DNA of 48,729 nt from a virus. Below are positions 37,386 to 45,597 of the stretch, piece by piece (the first letter of the stretch is position 1; each line of letters opens with the position of its first letter). Both the position numbers and the translations under genes were made by a program. The stretch spans positions 1 through 48,729 of the IMG/VR virus record IMGVR_UViG_3300037247_000638; one strand, given 5' to 3'. The notes beneath the pieces were generated by a model that saw only the letters and a program-made list of their open reading frames with translations, had not been told where the DNA came from and ran no database searches.

Positions 37386-37676
37386 ATGAGATGCTTCAAC
37401 CTACTGATACTCCTGAGCCTACTTTGTTGTAGCTGCGCCCCTATATACTATCATGTGCAAGTGAAAGACCAAGCTGGAGCAGTCATAGAGGAATGGTCGT
37501 TTGAAACCAGGGGCATAGGGGCGGGGGATATTGTTTATGATGTAACGCAGGAATGGGATGCGGAGGGCAACGAACTCAAGCGACACATCAGATTTGAGCG
37601 GCGCATCATGGAAGGCATCTCTAACGTGGCTGGTATGTTGTCTGATATGATAGGGGCAGCCAGCAACAAACTATAA
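37386..37676 (+). CDS. Small lipoprotein, possible outer-membrane spanin
   Basis: ATG 37386 gives a 96-residue protein: MRCFNLLILLSLLCCSCAP is a signal peptide with lipobox-like Cys cluster. The mature part (YYHVQVKDQAGAVIEEWSFETRGIGAGDIVYDV, then RIMEGISNVAGMLSDMIGAASNKL) is compact. With the two membrane peptides upstream it could form a lysis cassette, which would imply a diderm host. No endolysin accompanies it. Confidence 0.58.
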   Translation: MRCFNLLILLSLLCCSCAPIYYHVQVKDQAGAVIEEWSFETRGIGAGDIVYDVTQEWDAEGNELKRHIRFERRIMEGISNVAGMLSDMIGAASNKL

Positions 37677-37682
37677 TTCTCC

Positions 37683-37711
37683 TTGACAAGCACTATGAGA
37701 TATAGTATAAT
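37683..37711 (+). promoter_or_regulatory. Perfect-consensus sigma70 promoter
   Basis: TTGACA (37683-37688), exactly 17 bases, TATAAT (37706-37711), followed about 28 bases on by the phosphoesterase start with CTGGGAGGTTTCT. Both hexamers match consensus fully, so expression by host RNA polymerase independent of the virion operon is expected. Confidence 0.85.
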
Positions 37712-37738
37712 GGAGTGTAATTAAACTGGGAGGTTTCT

Positions 37739-38521
37739 ATGGATGAAGGGCCAAAACTGCGGAAGGTGGTAGCATCAGGTGACTACCATATACCAGATAA
37801 TATCCCATTAGATGGGTTTTATGGATTTCTAAAGAAAGTTTGCCCTACCACGTTTCTTCTGGGGGGCGATTTTATTGATGCTGGGGCATGGTTCGGATGG
37901 AATAAGAAGAAGGTAATAGATGTTGCCTCTGGAGAATGGAAGGACAACCTAGCACGACAACAGACGGAATTTGATGAAGGTAACAAAATACTAGACGAGT
38001 TCGATAAATCGCTTTCGGGGGAATGTGAGAAAGTCTTTTTGACAGGTAACCATGAAATTAGGTTAATCAAACTCTACAGGCGGGCACCATCAGAGAAAGC
38101 ACACCTAGATTTTGTAGAGAAGTTACGATTAAAGGAACGTGGTTACAAAACCATTGGATGGAATAAGCACTGTGCCGTGGGATACTGTAGATATATTCAT
38201 GGAGAATATCACCCAAAACACCATGCCCTGAGACATGTAATGGCAACACTCAGACCTGTGAGATATTTCCATCTCCACACGCACCAAGCACATACAATAG
38301 TAAGTTCGTTGGACAGCAGGACTATAGATGGAGAGTGTATGGCATGTATGTGTCATCTTAATCCCGAGTGGTTGCAAGACAAATCTAATGCCTGGAGGAA
38401 TGGGTTTGAATATAATGTTGTCGAACATACAGGGCAGTTCTTTAGTCATTTTGTGCCGATAAATCAGAACCGTTTTTATTGGGGTACCAATGGGAACGGG
38501 GAACCAATTTGCTATAAATAG
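37739..38521 (+). CDS. Calcineurin-like metallophosphoesterase
   Basis: 260 residues with the family's metal blocks in order: SGDYHIPD (Asp15, His17), LGGDFIDAG, LTGNHEIR, YIHGEYHP and HLHTHQAH. These bind two divalent metals and cleave a phosphoester. The substrate is not evident; nucleotides, nucleic acid ends or a phosphorylated host molecule are possible. It has its own strong promoter. Confidence 0.88.
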   Translation: MDEGPKLRKVVASGDYHIPDNIPLDGFYGFLKKVCPTTFLLGGDFIDAGAWFGWNKKKVIDVASGEWKDNLARQQTEFDEGNKILDEFDKSLSGECEKVFLTGNHEIRLIKLYRRAPSEKAHLDFVEKLRLKERGYKTIGWNKHCAVGYCRYIHGEYHPKHHALRHVMATLRPVRYFHLHTHQAHTIVSSLDSRTIDGECMACMCHLNPEWLQDKSNAWRNGFEYNVVEHTGQFFSHFVPINQNRFYWGTNGNGEPICYK

Positions 38522-38536
38522 AAAAGGAGAAGAATA

Positions 38537-38713
38537 ATGTGGAAGCCTCTAACTTGGCCTAAGAAAATCAGGGAAGCGAAATTTTGGTACAGAGTGTACA
38601 AAGGTATCAAGAGTGAGTACGATGACATCCCAGAAGAATACACCGACAGACTCGAAGACGAACTCAAAAAGCAAATCAAAAAAGCAATCAAGAGATACCA
38701 AGAGAAGGATTAA
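38537..38713 (+). CDS. Hypothetical basic protein (58 aa)
   Basis: A 58-codon frame with AAAAGGAGAAGAATA before ATG 38537. It begins WKPLTWPKKIREAKFWYRVYKG and ends in a basic helix (DELKKQIKKAIKRYQEKD). It overlaps a second frame by up to 92 bases (38622-38951). Confidence 0.6.
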   Translation: MWKPLTWPKKIREAKFWYRVYKGIKSEYDDIPEEYTDRLEDELKKQIKKAIKRYQEKD

Positions 38714-38951
38714 CGACTCACTCGACGAAGAACGAGTCCCTGTAGGATTTGATCTGTATGAGATACAGGTAGTTCTGCGCGACTTGAAACGAATATCATC
38801 CAAAGGGCATTGTGAACTGTGCAAGGCAGCATACCTAGACTTAATAGATATACTTATGGTAGAGCTGCCCGAAGTGGTGAAGTACCAGTTACTTGATGCC
38901 CTGCATGGCAAACTAGGGAAGGGAAAAAGAAAATGTGGAAAGTCCTCTTAA
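38622..38951 (+). CDS. Hypothetical protein with CELC motif; start uncertain
   Basis: The C-terminal half (VGFDLYEIQVVLRDLKRISSKGHCELCKAAYLDLIDILMVELPEVVKYQLLDALHGKL) reads like a folded helical protein. The first about 30 residues (SQKNTPTDSKTNSKSKSKKQ) overlap the 58-aa gene in another frame and may not be translated. True start could be downstream, or the two frames could join by frameshift. Confidence 0.55.
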   Translation: MTSQKNTPTDSKTNSKSKSKKQSRDTKRRINDSLDEERVPVGFDLYEIQVVLRDLKRISSKGHCELCKAAYLDLIDILMVELPEVVKYQLLDALHGKLGKGKRKCGKSS

Positions 38952-39187
38952 AGTATGGTTCCAACATTCTGTTGGGAATAGACCAGTTCGGGAATGTGCT
39001 GCTGGGCGGCGACCCCGATGAATCAATTAGTTCTAGGATAGGAAAGTTGAAGCGGCGACATGGTGGCGTCATTCCTTGGTATAGACCCTTCTCTGGGTTT
39101 ACTGACTTTCTACTCGACAAGATACAGAAAGACCACAGCACGAAGGCAATAGAAAATGACGAAGGGGATGATGCTATTCTTCACTAA
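38933..39187 (+). CDS. Conserved phage protein (84 aa), last gene of rightward unit
   Basis: Contains YGSNILLGIDQFGNVLLGGDPDESISSRIGKLKRRHG then YRPFSGFTDFLLDKIQKDHSTKAIENDEGDD, a pattern often seen among phage hypothetical proteins near lysis or late genes. It overlaps the previous gene, and its last 14 bases overlap the opposing YopX-family gene. Confidence 0.75.
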   Translation: MWKVLLKYGSNILLGIDQFGNVLLGGDPDESISSRIGKLKRRHGGVIPWYRPFSGFTDFLLDKIQKDHSTKAIENDEGDDAILH

Positions 39188-39608
39188 GAAGCTCTGGGTT
39201 CTCGTAGATGTTGCCGATAACTTCGACCTCCCTACCGTTCCAGATATTGTGCGTAGCCTCTTTCTGGGGGTTCTCGATATTCTTGGCGAGGATATACGAC
39301 ATCACGCTGTCTCCTTCGCAGGGTCCGCACTCGCCCTGATTAAGGTAGACAAAACGGGGACCCCACCACCAAGAGGGGTCCATTAGGATGGACCCATCGT
39401 ATATCTCAACTTCATTCTTGTCTTTGAGGCCAGTGTATTGGATGAAGTCCAAGTTAACTGTTAAGACCGCTTCTGTTATTTTCTTCAATACCCCATCGTC
39501 ATAATACCTCACAAGAGTAAATGGTGTTTGCACTGCTCTGGTAAGAGACATTACCTCTACCATTTGCCCATTGACTCTATCCCACGCCCTGAATTTAATC
39601 TCTTTCAT
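39174..39608 (-). CDS. YopX-family phage protein
   Basis: 144 residues from ATG 39608, which follows AGAGGAGGTTGTTCA. Typical YopX signature: MKEIKFRAWDRVNGQMVEV at the start, FIQYTGLKDKNEVEIYDGSIL in the middle and EVIGNIYENPELL at the end. Widely distributed in phages; molecular function unknown. It is the last gene of the long minus-strand unit. Confidence 0.9.
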   Translation of the reverse strand: MKEIKFRAWDRVNGQMVEVMSLTRAVQTPFTLVRYYDDGVLKKITEAVLTVNLDFIQYTGLKDKNEVEIYDGSILMDPSWWWGPRFVYLNQGECGPCEGDSVMSYILAKNIENPQKEATHNIWNGREVEVIGNIYENPELLSEE

Positions 39609-40888
39609 TGAACAACCTCCTCTGGTTTCCTTGGACAATGCTCCTCTAAGAACTCTATAAGGCTGGTGCGCTCGCGCATCAGTTCTTCATTGCTGATGCT
39701 GTCGAGTTCCATTACCAGTCCGCTCTGCTGATCGTAGCCAACAACAAAATAATCATCATAATTCCTATGCAGAATCCTAAACCCGAATCTACTAGGATTT
39801 CGCCAAGCTGGACTCCCAACCACCGGAATAAAAGTGCTAACCACCCAATCATCAGGAATGGTTTCCACCATGAATTGTTTAGTTGCTTCAATGGTCTCAT
39901 AGGTCTCTCCTGGGTTGCCAATCATTATACTTACCCTACATTTGATTCCTGCTGCCCCAATGTAGGTTATCGCCTGTCTGTTCTGTTCTACGGTGATGCC
40001 TTTTTTGATGTTGCGTAGAATCGTATCGCTTCCACTCTCTATCCCCACACATAGAGAATAGCACCCGGAATCTTTCATGTATCCTAATAGTTCTGGGTCT
40101 ATGCAATCTGCTCTCGTCCATCCTCTCCAGATCACGTTCCTCCTGGCCAGTCCTTCGCATATCTCTAACATCCTTTCCCTATTGGCAGTAAGTGTATCGT
40201 CTAAGAATAGTATCCTATCGATGCCCGTCTTGTCCCGTATATCATCTATCTCTTGTAAGACATACTCTGACGAATGAAAGCGTAGCTTGCCGACCCAAAT
40301 GTCTTGGTCACAGAAGATGCACTCGCCGGGGCATCCCCTACTGGTAATCATATTGGTTGCAGGTTTTCCGGCAATTGTTCGAGTATATCGACTGAAGTCC
40401 AGTAATTCTCGTGCAGGGAAAGGGATGGTATCTAAATCCTTGATTTGGTCACATCTCATCAAGGATGGAGGGTCATAGATACCATAATCGGCGTTGCCTT
40501 GGATTATCAAGGACCAGGCCTGTTCGCCCTCTCCCTGCACGGCTATGTCTGCGTGGGTCAGTTTTAATGTCTCTCCAGGTAAGGTTGTTGGGTGCGGCCC
40601 CCCTACGATAAGAGGGGTATTGGGGTTGTTCGCCTTTAGTGCCCTACAGACCCCCTCAGCTAGCCCTATCTGCGTAGAAGCGATAGATACACCAAACAGG
40701 TCAGCTTTCTCGTTAGAGAGCCTTACAAGGCAACTCAGGGGGCTAGAATCGTCCATATTGGCTAGGTCTATGACTTTGACGTTAACTCTCCTTGATGATG
40801 CCGCGAGATACAGGAGCCCCAATGGGGGTGCAATTTTGGAATCCGTCATCGTTGGGTTCGGAAGACTAATCAGTGTTATGTTTTTCAC
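39605..40888 (-). CDS. Radical SAM enzyme with B12-binding-type N-terminal domain
   Basis: 427 residues. The N-terminal Rossmann part (IAPPLGLLYLAASSRR, VGGPHPTTLPGETL at about 95-108, VQGEGEQAW) resembles cobalamin-binding domains of BchE/HpnJ-like enzymes but lacks an obvious DxHxxG, so B12 may not be bound through His. The cluster motif CPGECIFC places Cys186, Cys190 and Cys193 on a [4Fe-4S]; GIESGSD and NPGET follow. Such enzymes methylate unactivated carbons or rearrange substrates. Overlaps neighbours by four bases. Confidence 0.88.
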   Translation of the reverse strand: MKNITLISLPNPTMTDSKIAPPLGLLYLAASSRRVNVKVIDLANMDDSSPLSCLVRLSNEKADLFGVSIASTQIGLAEGVCRALKANNPNTPLIVGGPHPTTLPGETLKLTHADIAVQGEGEQAWSLIIQGNADYGIYDPPSLMRCDQIKDLDTIPFPARELLDFSRYTRTIAGKPATNMITSRGCPGECIFCDQDIWVGKLRFHSSEYVLQEIDDIRDKTGIDRILFLDDTLTANRERMLEICEGLARRNVIWRGWTRADCIDPELLGYMKDSGCYSLCVGIESGSDTILRNIKKGITVEQNRQAITYIGAAGIKCRVSIMIGNPGETYETIEATKQFMVETIPDDWVVSTFIPVVGSPAWRNPSRFGFRILHRNYDDYFVVGYDQQSGLVMELDSISNEELMRERTSLIEFLEEHCPRKPEEVVQ

Positions 40889-42663
40889 ATCACTGCCCTC
40901 TCGAATCTATCTATATGCGCCTTCCAGGTAAGCGACTTCGCCATCGCCAATCCACCCTCTGCTAGTCTCTGGCGTAGTCGCCTATTCTTTATCGCGAATA
41001 TCAGATTGTCGGCTAGTGCCTTGACATCGCTTGGCTCTGATACTAGGGCTGTCTGTCCGTTCTTGGCATAGAACCTGTTGCCCAGAGTGTCTGTGGTTAC
41101 GAGGGCGCATCCACAAGCCATGGCCTCAAGTGGCGGCATCCCTATACCCTCTTTCTCTGCTGCATTGAGCCATATGTCGCACTGAGAGTAGATTTCCTTC
41201 ACCCTATCAGGAGAGATACCAGAATGGGCATCAAATTCAAGAAGATTAATCCAGGGATATTCCTCTTTAGCTTTCTGAAATGCCCGGAGGGCATCGTCAA
41301 CATGAGTTGATGGGATGTTGTTGGTGTAGGTCCCCACAGTTATGTCATCCTTTCGGGGCACCCTTATCCTATGCACTCTGGTCAAATCTAATCCAGTATA
41401 GAGACATGTCTGCCTTGTATCTAATTCCTGTCCTAACCCATTACAGTAGTCGCGCATCCAATCGGTTGTGCATATCTTGATGTAGTCTCTGTTGAGGATG
41501 TTCTGCTTTACCCAACTGGCCTTTCGTGCCCTCACTGAGAGTACGAGGAGATAGTGGTTCCCATCTTTTTTGGCTATTTCTCGGACAACCTTGGGCTCAC
41601 AACACTCATAGACTACCCACCTATCTGCTTCTAGGTTACGCCAATCGTAACTTATGGGCACCTTATTATCAAACCAATCAGGAGTGCCTTGACGCTCTGA
41701 TGCCAGCACAACCTTATGTCCTCTCTCCTGTAGCATATTGGAGATTTTTAGAATGCGCCTGACTCCCCCGTTGAGGGGGAATCCGGGCGTCAAAAAGGCA
41801 ATGTCAAATTTAGATGCTTCCTGCTTTCCCCTCAAATGTGGTTGCAGCTTTTTGGGCTTTGGCGATGTCCTTCCAAACCATTTCTTGACAAACATTTCTC
41901 GACATATTTTATTGTCTCGGGCATATCCAGGGAATACGTTGGGAATGGTTTGATTCCTCATGTGATGAATGAGCGGTATATTGTAGGCATCCATGCTGAC
42001 CATTATCGTAGGGAGATGGTTGCGATGACTGAACTGATAGGAAATATCCGCATCGTCACAAGAACAGAAATATTGGGAATCAAATCTGATGCCCAGTCTT
42101 CTCGCCACATCCCCACGATAAAGCAATAGAAATCCGTTAAGATAATCTACTTCGACATATCTAAAGGATATTTTTTGGTTATATCCCACTACGCCATCGC
42201 CATTCCAATTTGACCAATCTTCAAAGTCATAGCCCCTGTCTCTTAGTATAACTCCCCCAGCGATCCCAATGCAACCAATCTCTCTTCCTATCTCTTTCTC
42301 TACTTCAATGAAGGTGCGTATCAATACGTCGATGCTGCCCTGTTTGAACATACAGTCGTTCTGCGTTACGAGCACCCATTGACCTCGCGCAATATCTTGA
42401 GCTTGTGCTGCTGTATCAGAGAATCCTTTTCGATCCTTTTTTGTGACTATCGTCATAGGATATGGGGGTTTGTATGACTGCAACATCTTCTGTGTTCCAT
42501 CGGATGAGCAATCATCTGAGACTATTACTTCTGCGCCTTCTGGCAAGCATGGACTTATGTGGTCTAACCAGTCTTTAGTCAAATCCTTCCTGTTATATGA
42601 AGTGCATATGACGCTCACAAATGGGCGACCCTTCCAATGTGTAACTATCTTATCGGTAGGCAT
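40885..42663 (-). CDS. Two-domain glycosyltransferase (GT2-GT4 fusion)
   Basis: 592 residues from ATG 42663 (TTG 42693 adds ten). Residues 10-265 form a GT2 domain: FVSVICTSYNRKD, SDDCSSDGTQ, QNDCMF (metal site) and CSCDDADISYQF. From about 285 a GT-B/GT4 domain follows: FLTPGFPLNGGVRRILK, GTYTNNIPSTHVDDALRAF, and the donor motif EKEGIGMPPLEAMACGCALVTTD. Two transfers could be made in sequence on one acceptor. Confidence 0.9.
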   Translation of the reverse strand: MPTDKIVTHWKGRPFVSVICTSYNRKDLTKDWLDHISPCLPEGAEVIVSDDCSSDGTQKMLQSYKPPYPMTIVTKKDRKGFSDTAAQAQDIARGQWVLVTQNDCMFKQGSIDVLIRTFIEVEKEIGREIGCIGIAGGVILRDRGYDFEDWSNWNGDGVVGYNQKISFRYVEVDYLNGFLLLYRGDVARRLGIRFDSQYFCSCDDADISYQFSHRNHLPTIMVSMDAYNIPLIHHMRNQTIPNVFPGYARDNKICREMFVKKWFGRTSPKPKKLQPHLRGKQEASKFDIAFLTPGFPLNGGVRRILKISNMLQERGHKVVLASERQGTPDWFDNKVPISYDWRNLEADRWVVYECCEPKVVREIAKKDGNHYLLVLSVRARKASWVKQNILNRDYIKICTTDWMRDYCNGLGQELDTRQTCLYTGLDLTRVHRIRVPRKDDITVGTYTNNIPSTHVDDALRAFQKAKEEYPWINLLEFDAHSGISPDRVKEIYSQCDIWLNAAEKEGIGMPPLEAMACGCALVTTDTLGNRFYAKNGQTALVSEPSDVKALADNLIFAIKNRRLRQRLAEGGLAMAKSLTWKAHIDRFERAVM

Positions 42664-43390
42664 CTCTATCAAGCACCGGGGGGTAGAAGTCAATTTCAGG
42701 CCAGTTACGTTGCCTGTTCTCTGGATGGAAATATATTTGGTCTGAACTGGGCATCTTATTCTTATCCTTGCGCCATTTTTTTAACCAGTATTCACAGTCT
42801 ACCCTGAATTGGGCGACCTTTTCATTGGTATCTCTGTATTGGTTGCCGCCTCCACGCTTCTCTAAGTTGCGCCCAGAGAACGACTCTCGACTGAACGGAA
42901 TTCCAGCCTCTTCAAAACGTAGGTACATATCAAGATCTTCCGACCCCCCGCTAACCATCCTCTCATCAAACCACCCCAATTTGCGTATGGTATCTGCTCG
43001 GAATACGCTGAAGTTCAGGTGCCCTATCAGGTGGAGGCCCTTCTCGGCATCCTCATCAGCAGCCTCTAACCATCCCGGTTTTGCTATTGTATCAGGAGCA
43101 ATGATGCCACACCATTCTTTCTCATCTAACAGCGTAAGACGTGTAGCTTGGTTCCAATTCCTGGCCTGTGATTGATTTAGGACATTATTCTTGAAGCGAA
43201 GTTTAGGATAAAAAATGCTCTGATATAGATCGTGGGGAGGAACCCATCCAGGATGATTGTTTATTATAGACAAGGAGGGCATGATTGGCTTAGTGAGAGA
43301 TTGCACAAATGCCCCAACGCATTTCTTAACCATCTCAATAGGCTCATCATACACAAACATAAAGAACGATAACGATTCACTTGGTTTCAT
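42650..43390 (-). CDS. Family 2-like glycosyltransferase
   Basis: 246 residues. ESLSFFMFVYDEPIEMVKKC at the start and SIINNHPGWVPPHD give the nucleotide-binding strand region; CGIIAPDTIAKPGW takes the DxD-site place in altered form. WFDERMVSGGSEDLDMYLRFEEAG has the acidic catalytic pair. The metal site is unusual, so activity is less sure than for its neighbours. Overlaps both. Confidence 0.75.
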   Translation of the reverse strand: MKPSESLSFFMFVYDEPIEMVKKCVGAFVQSLTKPIMPSLSIINNHPGWVPPHDLYQSIFYPKLRFKNNVLNQSQARNWNQATRLTLLDEKEWCGIIAPDTIAKPGWLEAADEDAEKGLHLIGHLNFSVFRADTIRKLGWFDERMVSGGSEDLDMYLRFEEAGIPFSRESFSGRNLEKRGGGNQYRDTNEKVAQFRVDCEYWLKKWRKDKNKMPSSDQIYFHPENRQRNWPEIDFYPPVLDRDAYR

Positions 43391-44322
43391 AGGGTTGCCT
43401 CCATTGCGTTAACTACATGGTCCCAAGTATAGGCCATGATTTCGTTTCTTGCTTCGTCTGCTAGTTCTTCTCTAATTCCCTTATTCTCCAGCAAAAATCT
43501 GATTGCCTCTGCTATCTCCTCTGCATTCTCAGCCAGCAATGCTGTTTGCTCTTGAAAGGCAAAATCATCTGTTCCAATATCAGAGCATATCACGGGCGTA
43601 CCACATGCCATCGCCTCAGCAGCTACGTTATTCCATCCCGCGCTTCTCTCCACTGCGATTACTATGGTGGATTCACAGTATGCCTTGACGAGATGCTTCT
43701 GCTCCAGTTGGTAGTATTTCTCGTTGTCATGTGGGCAACGCAACCTTATCCGTTCCTTCATAGAGAATGGTGTAGCCAATAGGGGTATCTTTTCAGCAGC
43801 CATTTCGATGCCCCGAACAACCGCCCCAGTACACTTATACTCAGACCACTTCCCATTGAACATAATCTGTGGGGGGTCTAGGCGTTCGCAATCCAATGGC
43901 TTGAATAGGTCTGGATTGATGCCCCCTATCCACCCCACTGCCTTTCTGCCGTGCTTACGCATATTCTCAATTTGGCGCGACGAATTGGCAGCAACTATAT
44001 CAGCAACAGACAAGGATAGTTCATCCACATCGTCGCTCACAGAATAGTACACTCTCTTCCGTGCGGGCATCCGATAGAAAGGTCGGAAGCACCCTTCACT
44101 GGCAATAACATAGTCGAATTCGCCGATACGTTTATCTGTCACCCATGCGGTGCTAAGTATTTCAAAGTTCACCTCCATCCATCCCTTTAATGGGCGTGTG
44201 CTGGCATCCCTATTGAATAACTTATACTCATGCCCTCTACGAGTGAGTTCATTCCCTATTTCAAGATAACGTCTGGTGCCTCCGTGGACTCCGGGCGTCT
44301 GTATTACTGCTGCTATTCTCAT
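43387..44322 (-). CDS. GT4-family glycosyltransferase (GT-B fold)
   Basis: 311 residues. Acceptor half: IQTPGVHGGTRRYLEIGNELTRRGHEYKLF. Donor half: MFNGKWSEYKCTGAVVRGIEMA, then VERSAGWNNVAAEAMACGTPVICSDIGTDDF (the conserved E-x7-E of GT4), with helical end. Typical short GT4, cytoplasmic, ATGA-coupled to neighbours. Confidence 0.9.
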   Translation of the reverse strand: MRIAAVIQTPGVHGGTRRYLEIGNELTRRGHEYKLFNRDASTRPLKGWMEVNFEILSTAWVTDKRIGEFDYVIASEGCFRPFYRMPARKRVYYSVSDDVDELSLSVADIVAANSSRQIENMRKHGRKAVGWIGGINPDLFKPLDCERLDPPQIMFNGKWSEYKCTGAVVRGIEMAAEKIPLLATPFSMKERIRLRCPHDNEKYYQLEQKHLVKAYCESTIVIAVERSAGWNNVAAEAMACGTPVICSDIGTDDFAFQEQTALLAENAEEIAEAIRFLLENKGIREELADEARNEIMAYTWDHVVNAMEATL

Positions 44323-44969
44323 TTATGCACCTCAACGACAATAAGAACTTCATGCCCATCGCAGCCAAAACCATCACTCCACCTAACTATTTCATCATCT
44401 GGGAAAACATATAAGAATAAGTCATACATGGCACTAGCATCCCATACATGACGATGCAGCCACCCATTTGCCAACTGTCTTTCCTTGTCCTTTTCTCTCG
44501 CTCGATGTTCTTCCCCTTCTTGCTTAGACAGTACTAATTTGCACCACTCCTCCCAATGTTCATCTTCACTCGTATCAACACCTGTCATAAAATCTGCTAT
44601 GAGATGTTGCAAAGATGTTATGGGACGGTCTACATCATAGGTATAACGCTTATCTGGTATAAGGGCGAAGAGGGTGCCTCCATCCTTCAACACACGCTTA
44701 CATTCCAACAATCCAAGAATGGGGTCAGGCACATGCTCCAGCACATCACGGAAGGCAACCCAACCAAATGTATTGTCATTGAAATCGTTAAGGTCGCCCA
44801 TGCGATTTATGCTGTGCGCCAATATGGGATTGCCATTCCAGCTTGTGTCAATCGGGTCAGCATATACGACATTACCAGTCGTAATCGGGTCAGGTCCCGG
44901 CCCTATTTCGAGTCCCAGTTCTGTCTTTGACAGGTACTTCTCCACTGCCTGTTTTGTTTTATTGTCCAT
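44319..44969 (-). CDS. Class I SAM-dependent methyltransferase
   Basis: 216 residues. Motif I is LEIGPGPDP (20-28), followed by VYADPID and FRDVLEHVPDPILGLLECKRVLKDGG, characteristic of small-molecule or sugar methyltransferases of the DVLEH type, often found in glycan clusters. It probably methylates a sugar of the glycan made by neighbours. Overlaps neighbours by a few bases. Confidence 0.88.
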   Translation of the reverse strand: MDNKTKQAVEKYLSKTELGLEIGPGPDPITTGNVVYADPIDTSWNGNPILAHSINRMGDLNDFNDNTFGWVAFRDVLEHVPDPILGLLECKRVLKDGGTLFALIPDKRYTYDVDRPITSLQHLIADFMTGVDTSEDEHWEEWCKLVLSKQEGEEHRAREKDKERQLANGWLHRHVWDASAMYDLFLYVFPDDEIVRWSDGFGCDGHEVLIVVEVHK

Positions 44970-45597
44970 AACCCACCAGTTTGATTACCTTGAAGGTGAC
45001 ATAGAGAGAATTTGCTATTTGCTGTCGAGTTGCCTTGCACCCAATAAAGGGTTCTATATATTCATCTAGTACGAACTTGTAATAACTCTCCCGCTTGTTC
45101 CATATCTCACAAGCAAATACATGTGTGTCATTGTGGATGTCTTCGTCCATTAGAAAGAAAGCTGTAACATTCAGAATAGGATAGTGTACCAGTATATCTC
45201 CGTTGTCATGGGCCACTATATCGCCGTCGGCAGTGATGAGATAATTTAGTTCCCATCTATCAAAGGTATTTAGCACTAAATCCAACAGGGCTAGTCGCTG
45301 AAGAGCCCTTGAAGATACAGGGCACTTCCCTAACTGACGCCCCTCCACAAATCTTTGGAGCGAACCCACATGCCCTTCGTGGTGGACTATAACTGTCTCT
45401 GGCACCATTTCAAAACCAAAGAACTTATCTATCCTATAAGCCAATTCCTCACGACGAAAACACATCAATGCTTCATGGGCGGGATTTGCTGTGTGCTTCC
45501 AGATCGCAGGGGTATCGTCTTCCAGGAAAACAAGGTCGGTATTCCACATGTCTCTTTCCTTGTACGTCTCAACGATTCTCTTTATGGGAGCTAACAT
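44959..45597 (-). CDS. PI3/PI4-kinase-like (SCO1664/HipA-related) protein
   Basis: 212 residues. IWKHT (Lys34) would bind ATP phosphate; LAYRIDKFFGFEMVPETVI, GSLQRFVEG follow. The catalytic loop is LNTFDRWELNYL (Asp113, Asn118) and the metal motif is VAHDNGD (Asp131). This matches bacterial PI3/4-kinase-like families related to HipA. The target could be a protein, a sugar or a lipid. Its placement between two methyltransferases in a glycan cluster is unusual. Confidence 0.7.
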   Translation of the reverse strand: MLAPIKRIVETYKERDMWNTDLVFLEDDTPAIWKHTANPAHEALMCFRREELAYRIDKFFGFEMVPETVIVHHEGHVGSLQRFVEGRQLGKCPVSSRALQRLALLDLVLNTFDRWELNYLITADGDIVAHDNGDILVHYPILNVTAFFLMDEDIHNDTHVFACEIWNKRESYYKFVLDEYIEPFIGCKATRQQIANSLYVTFKVIKLVGYGQ

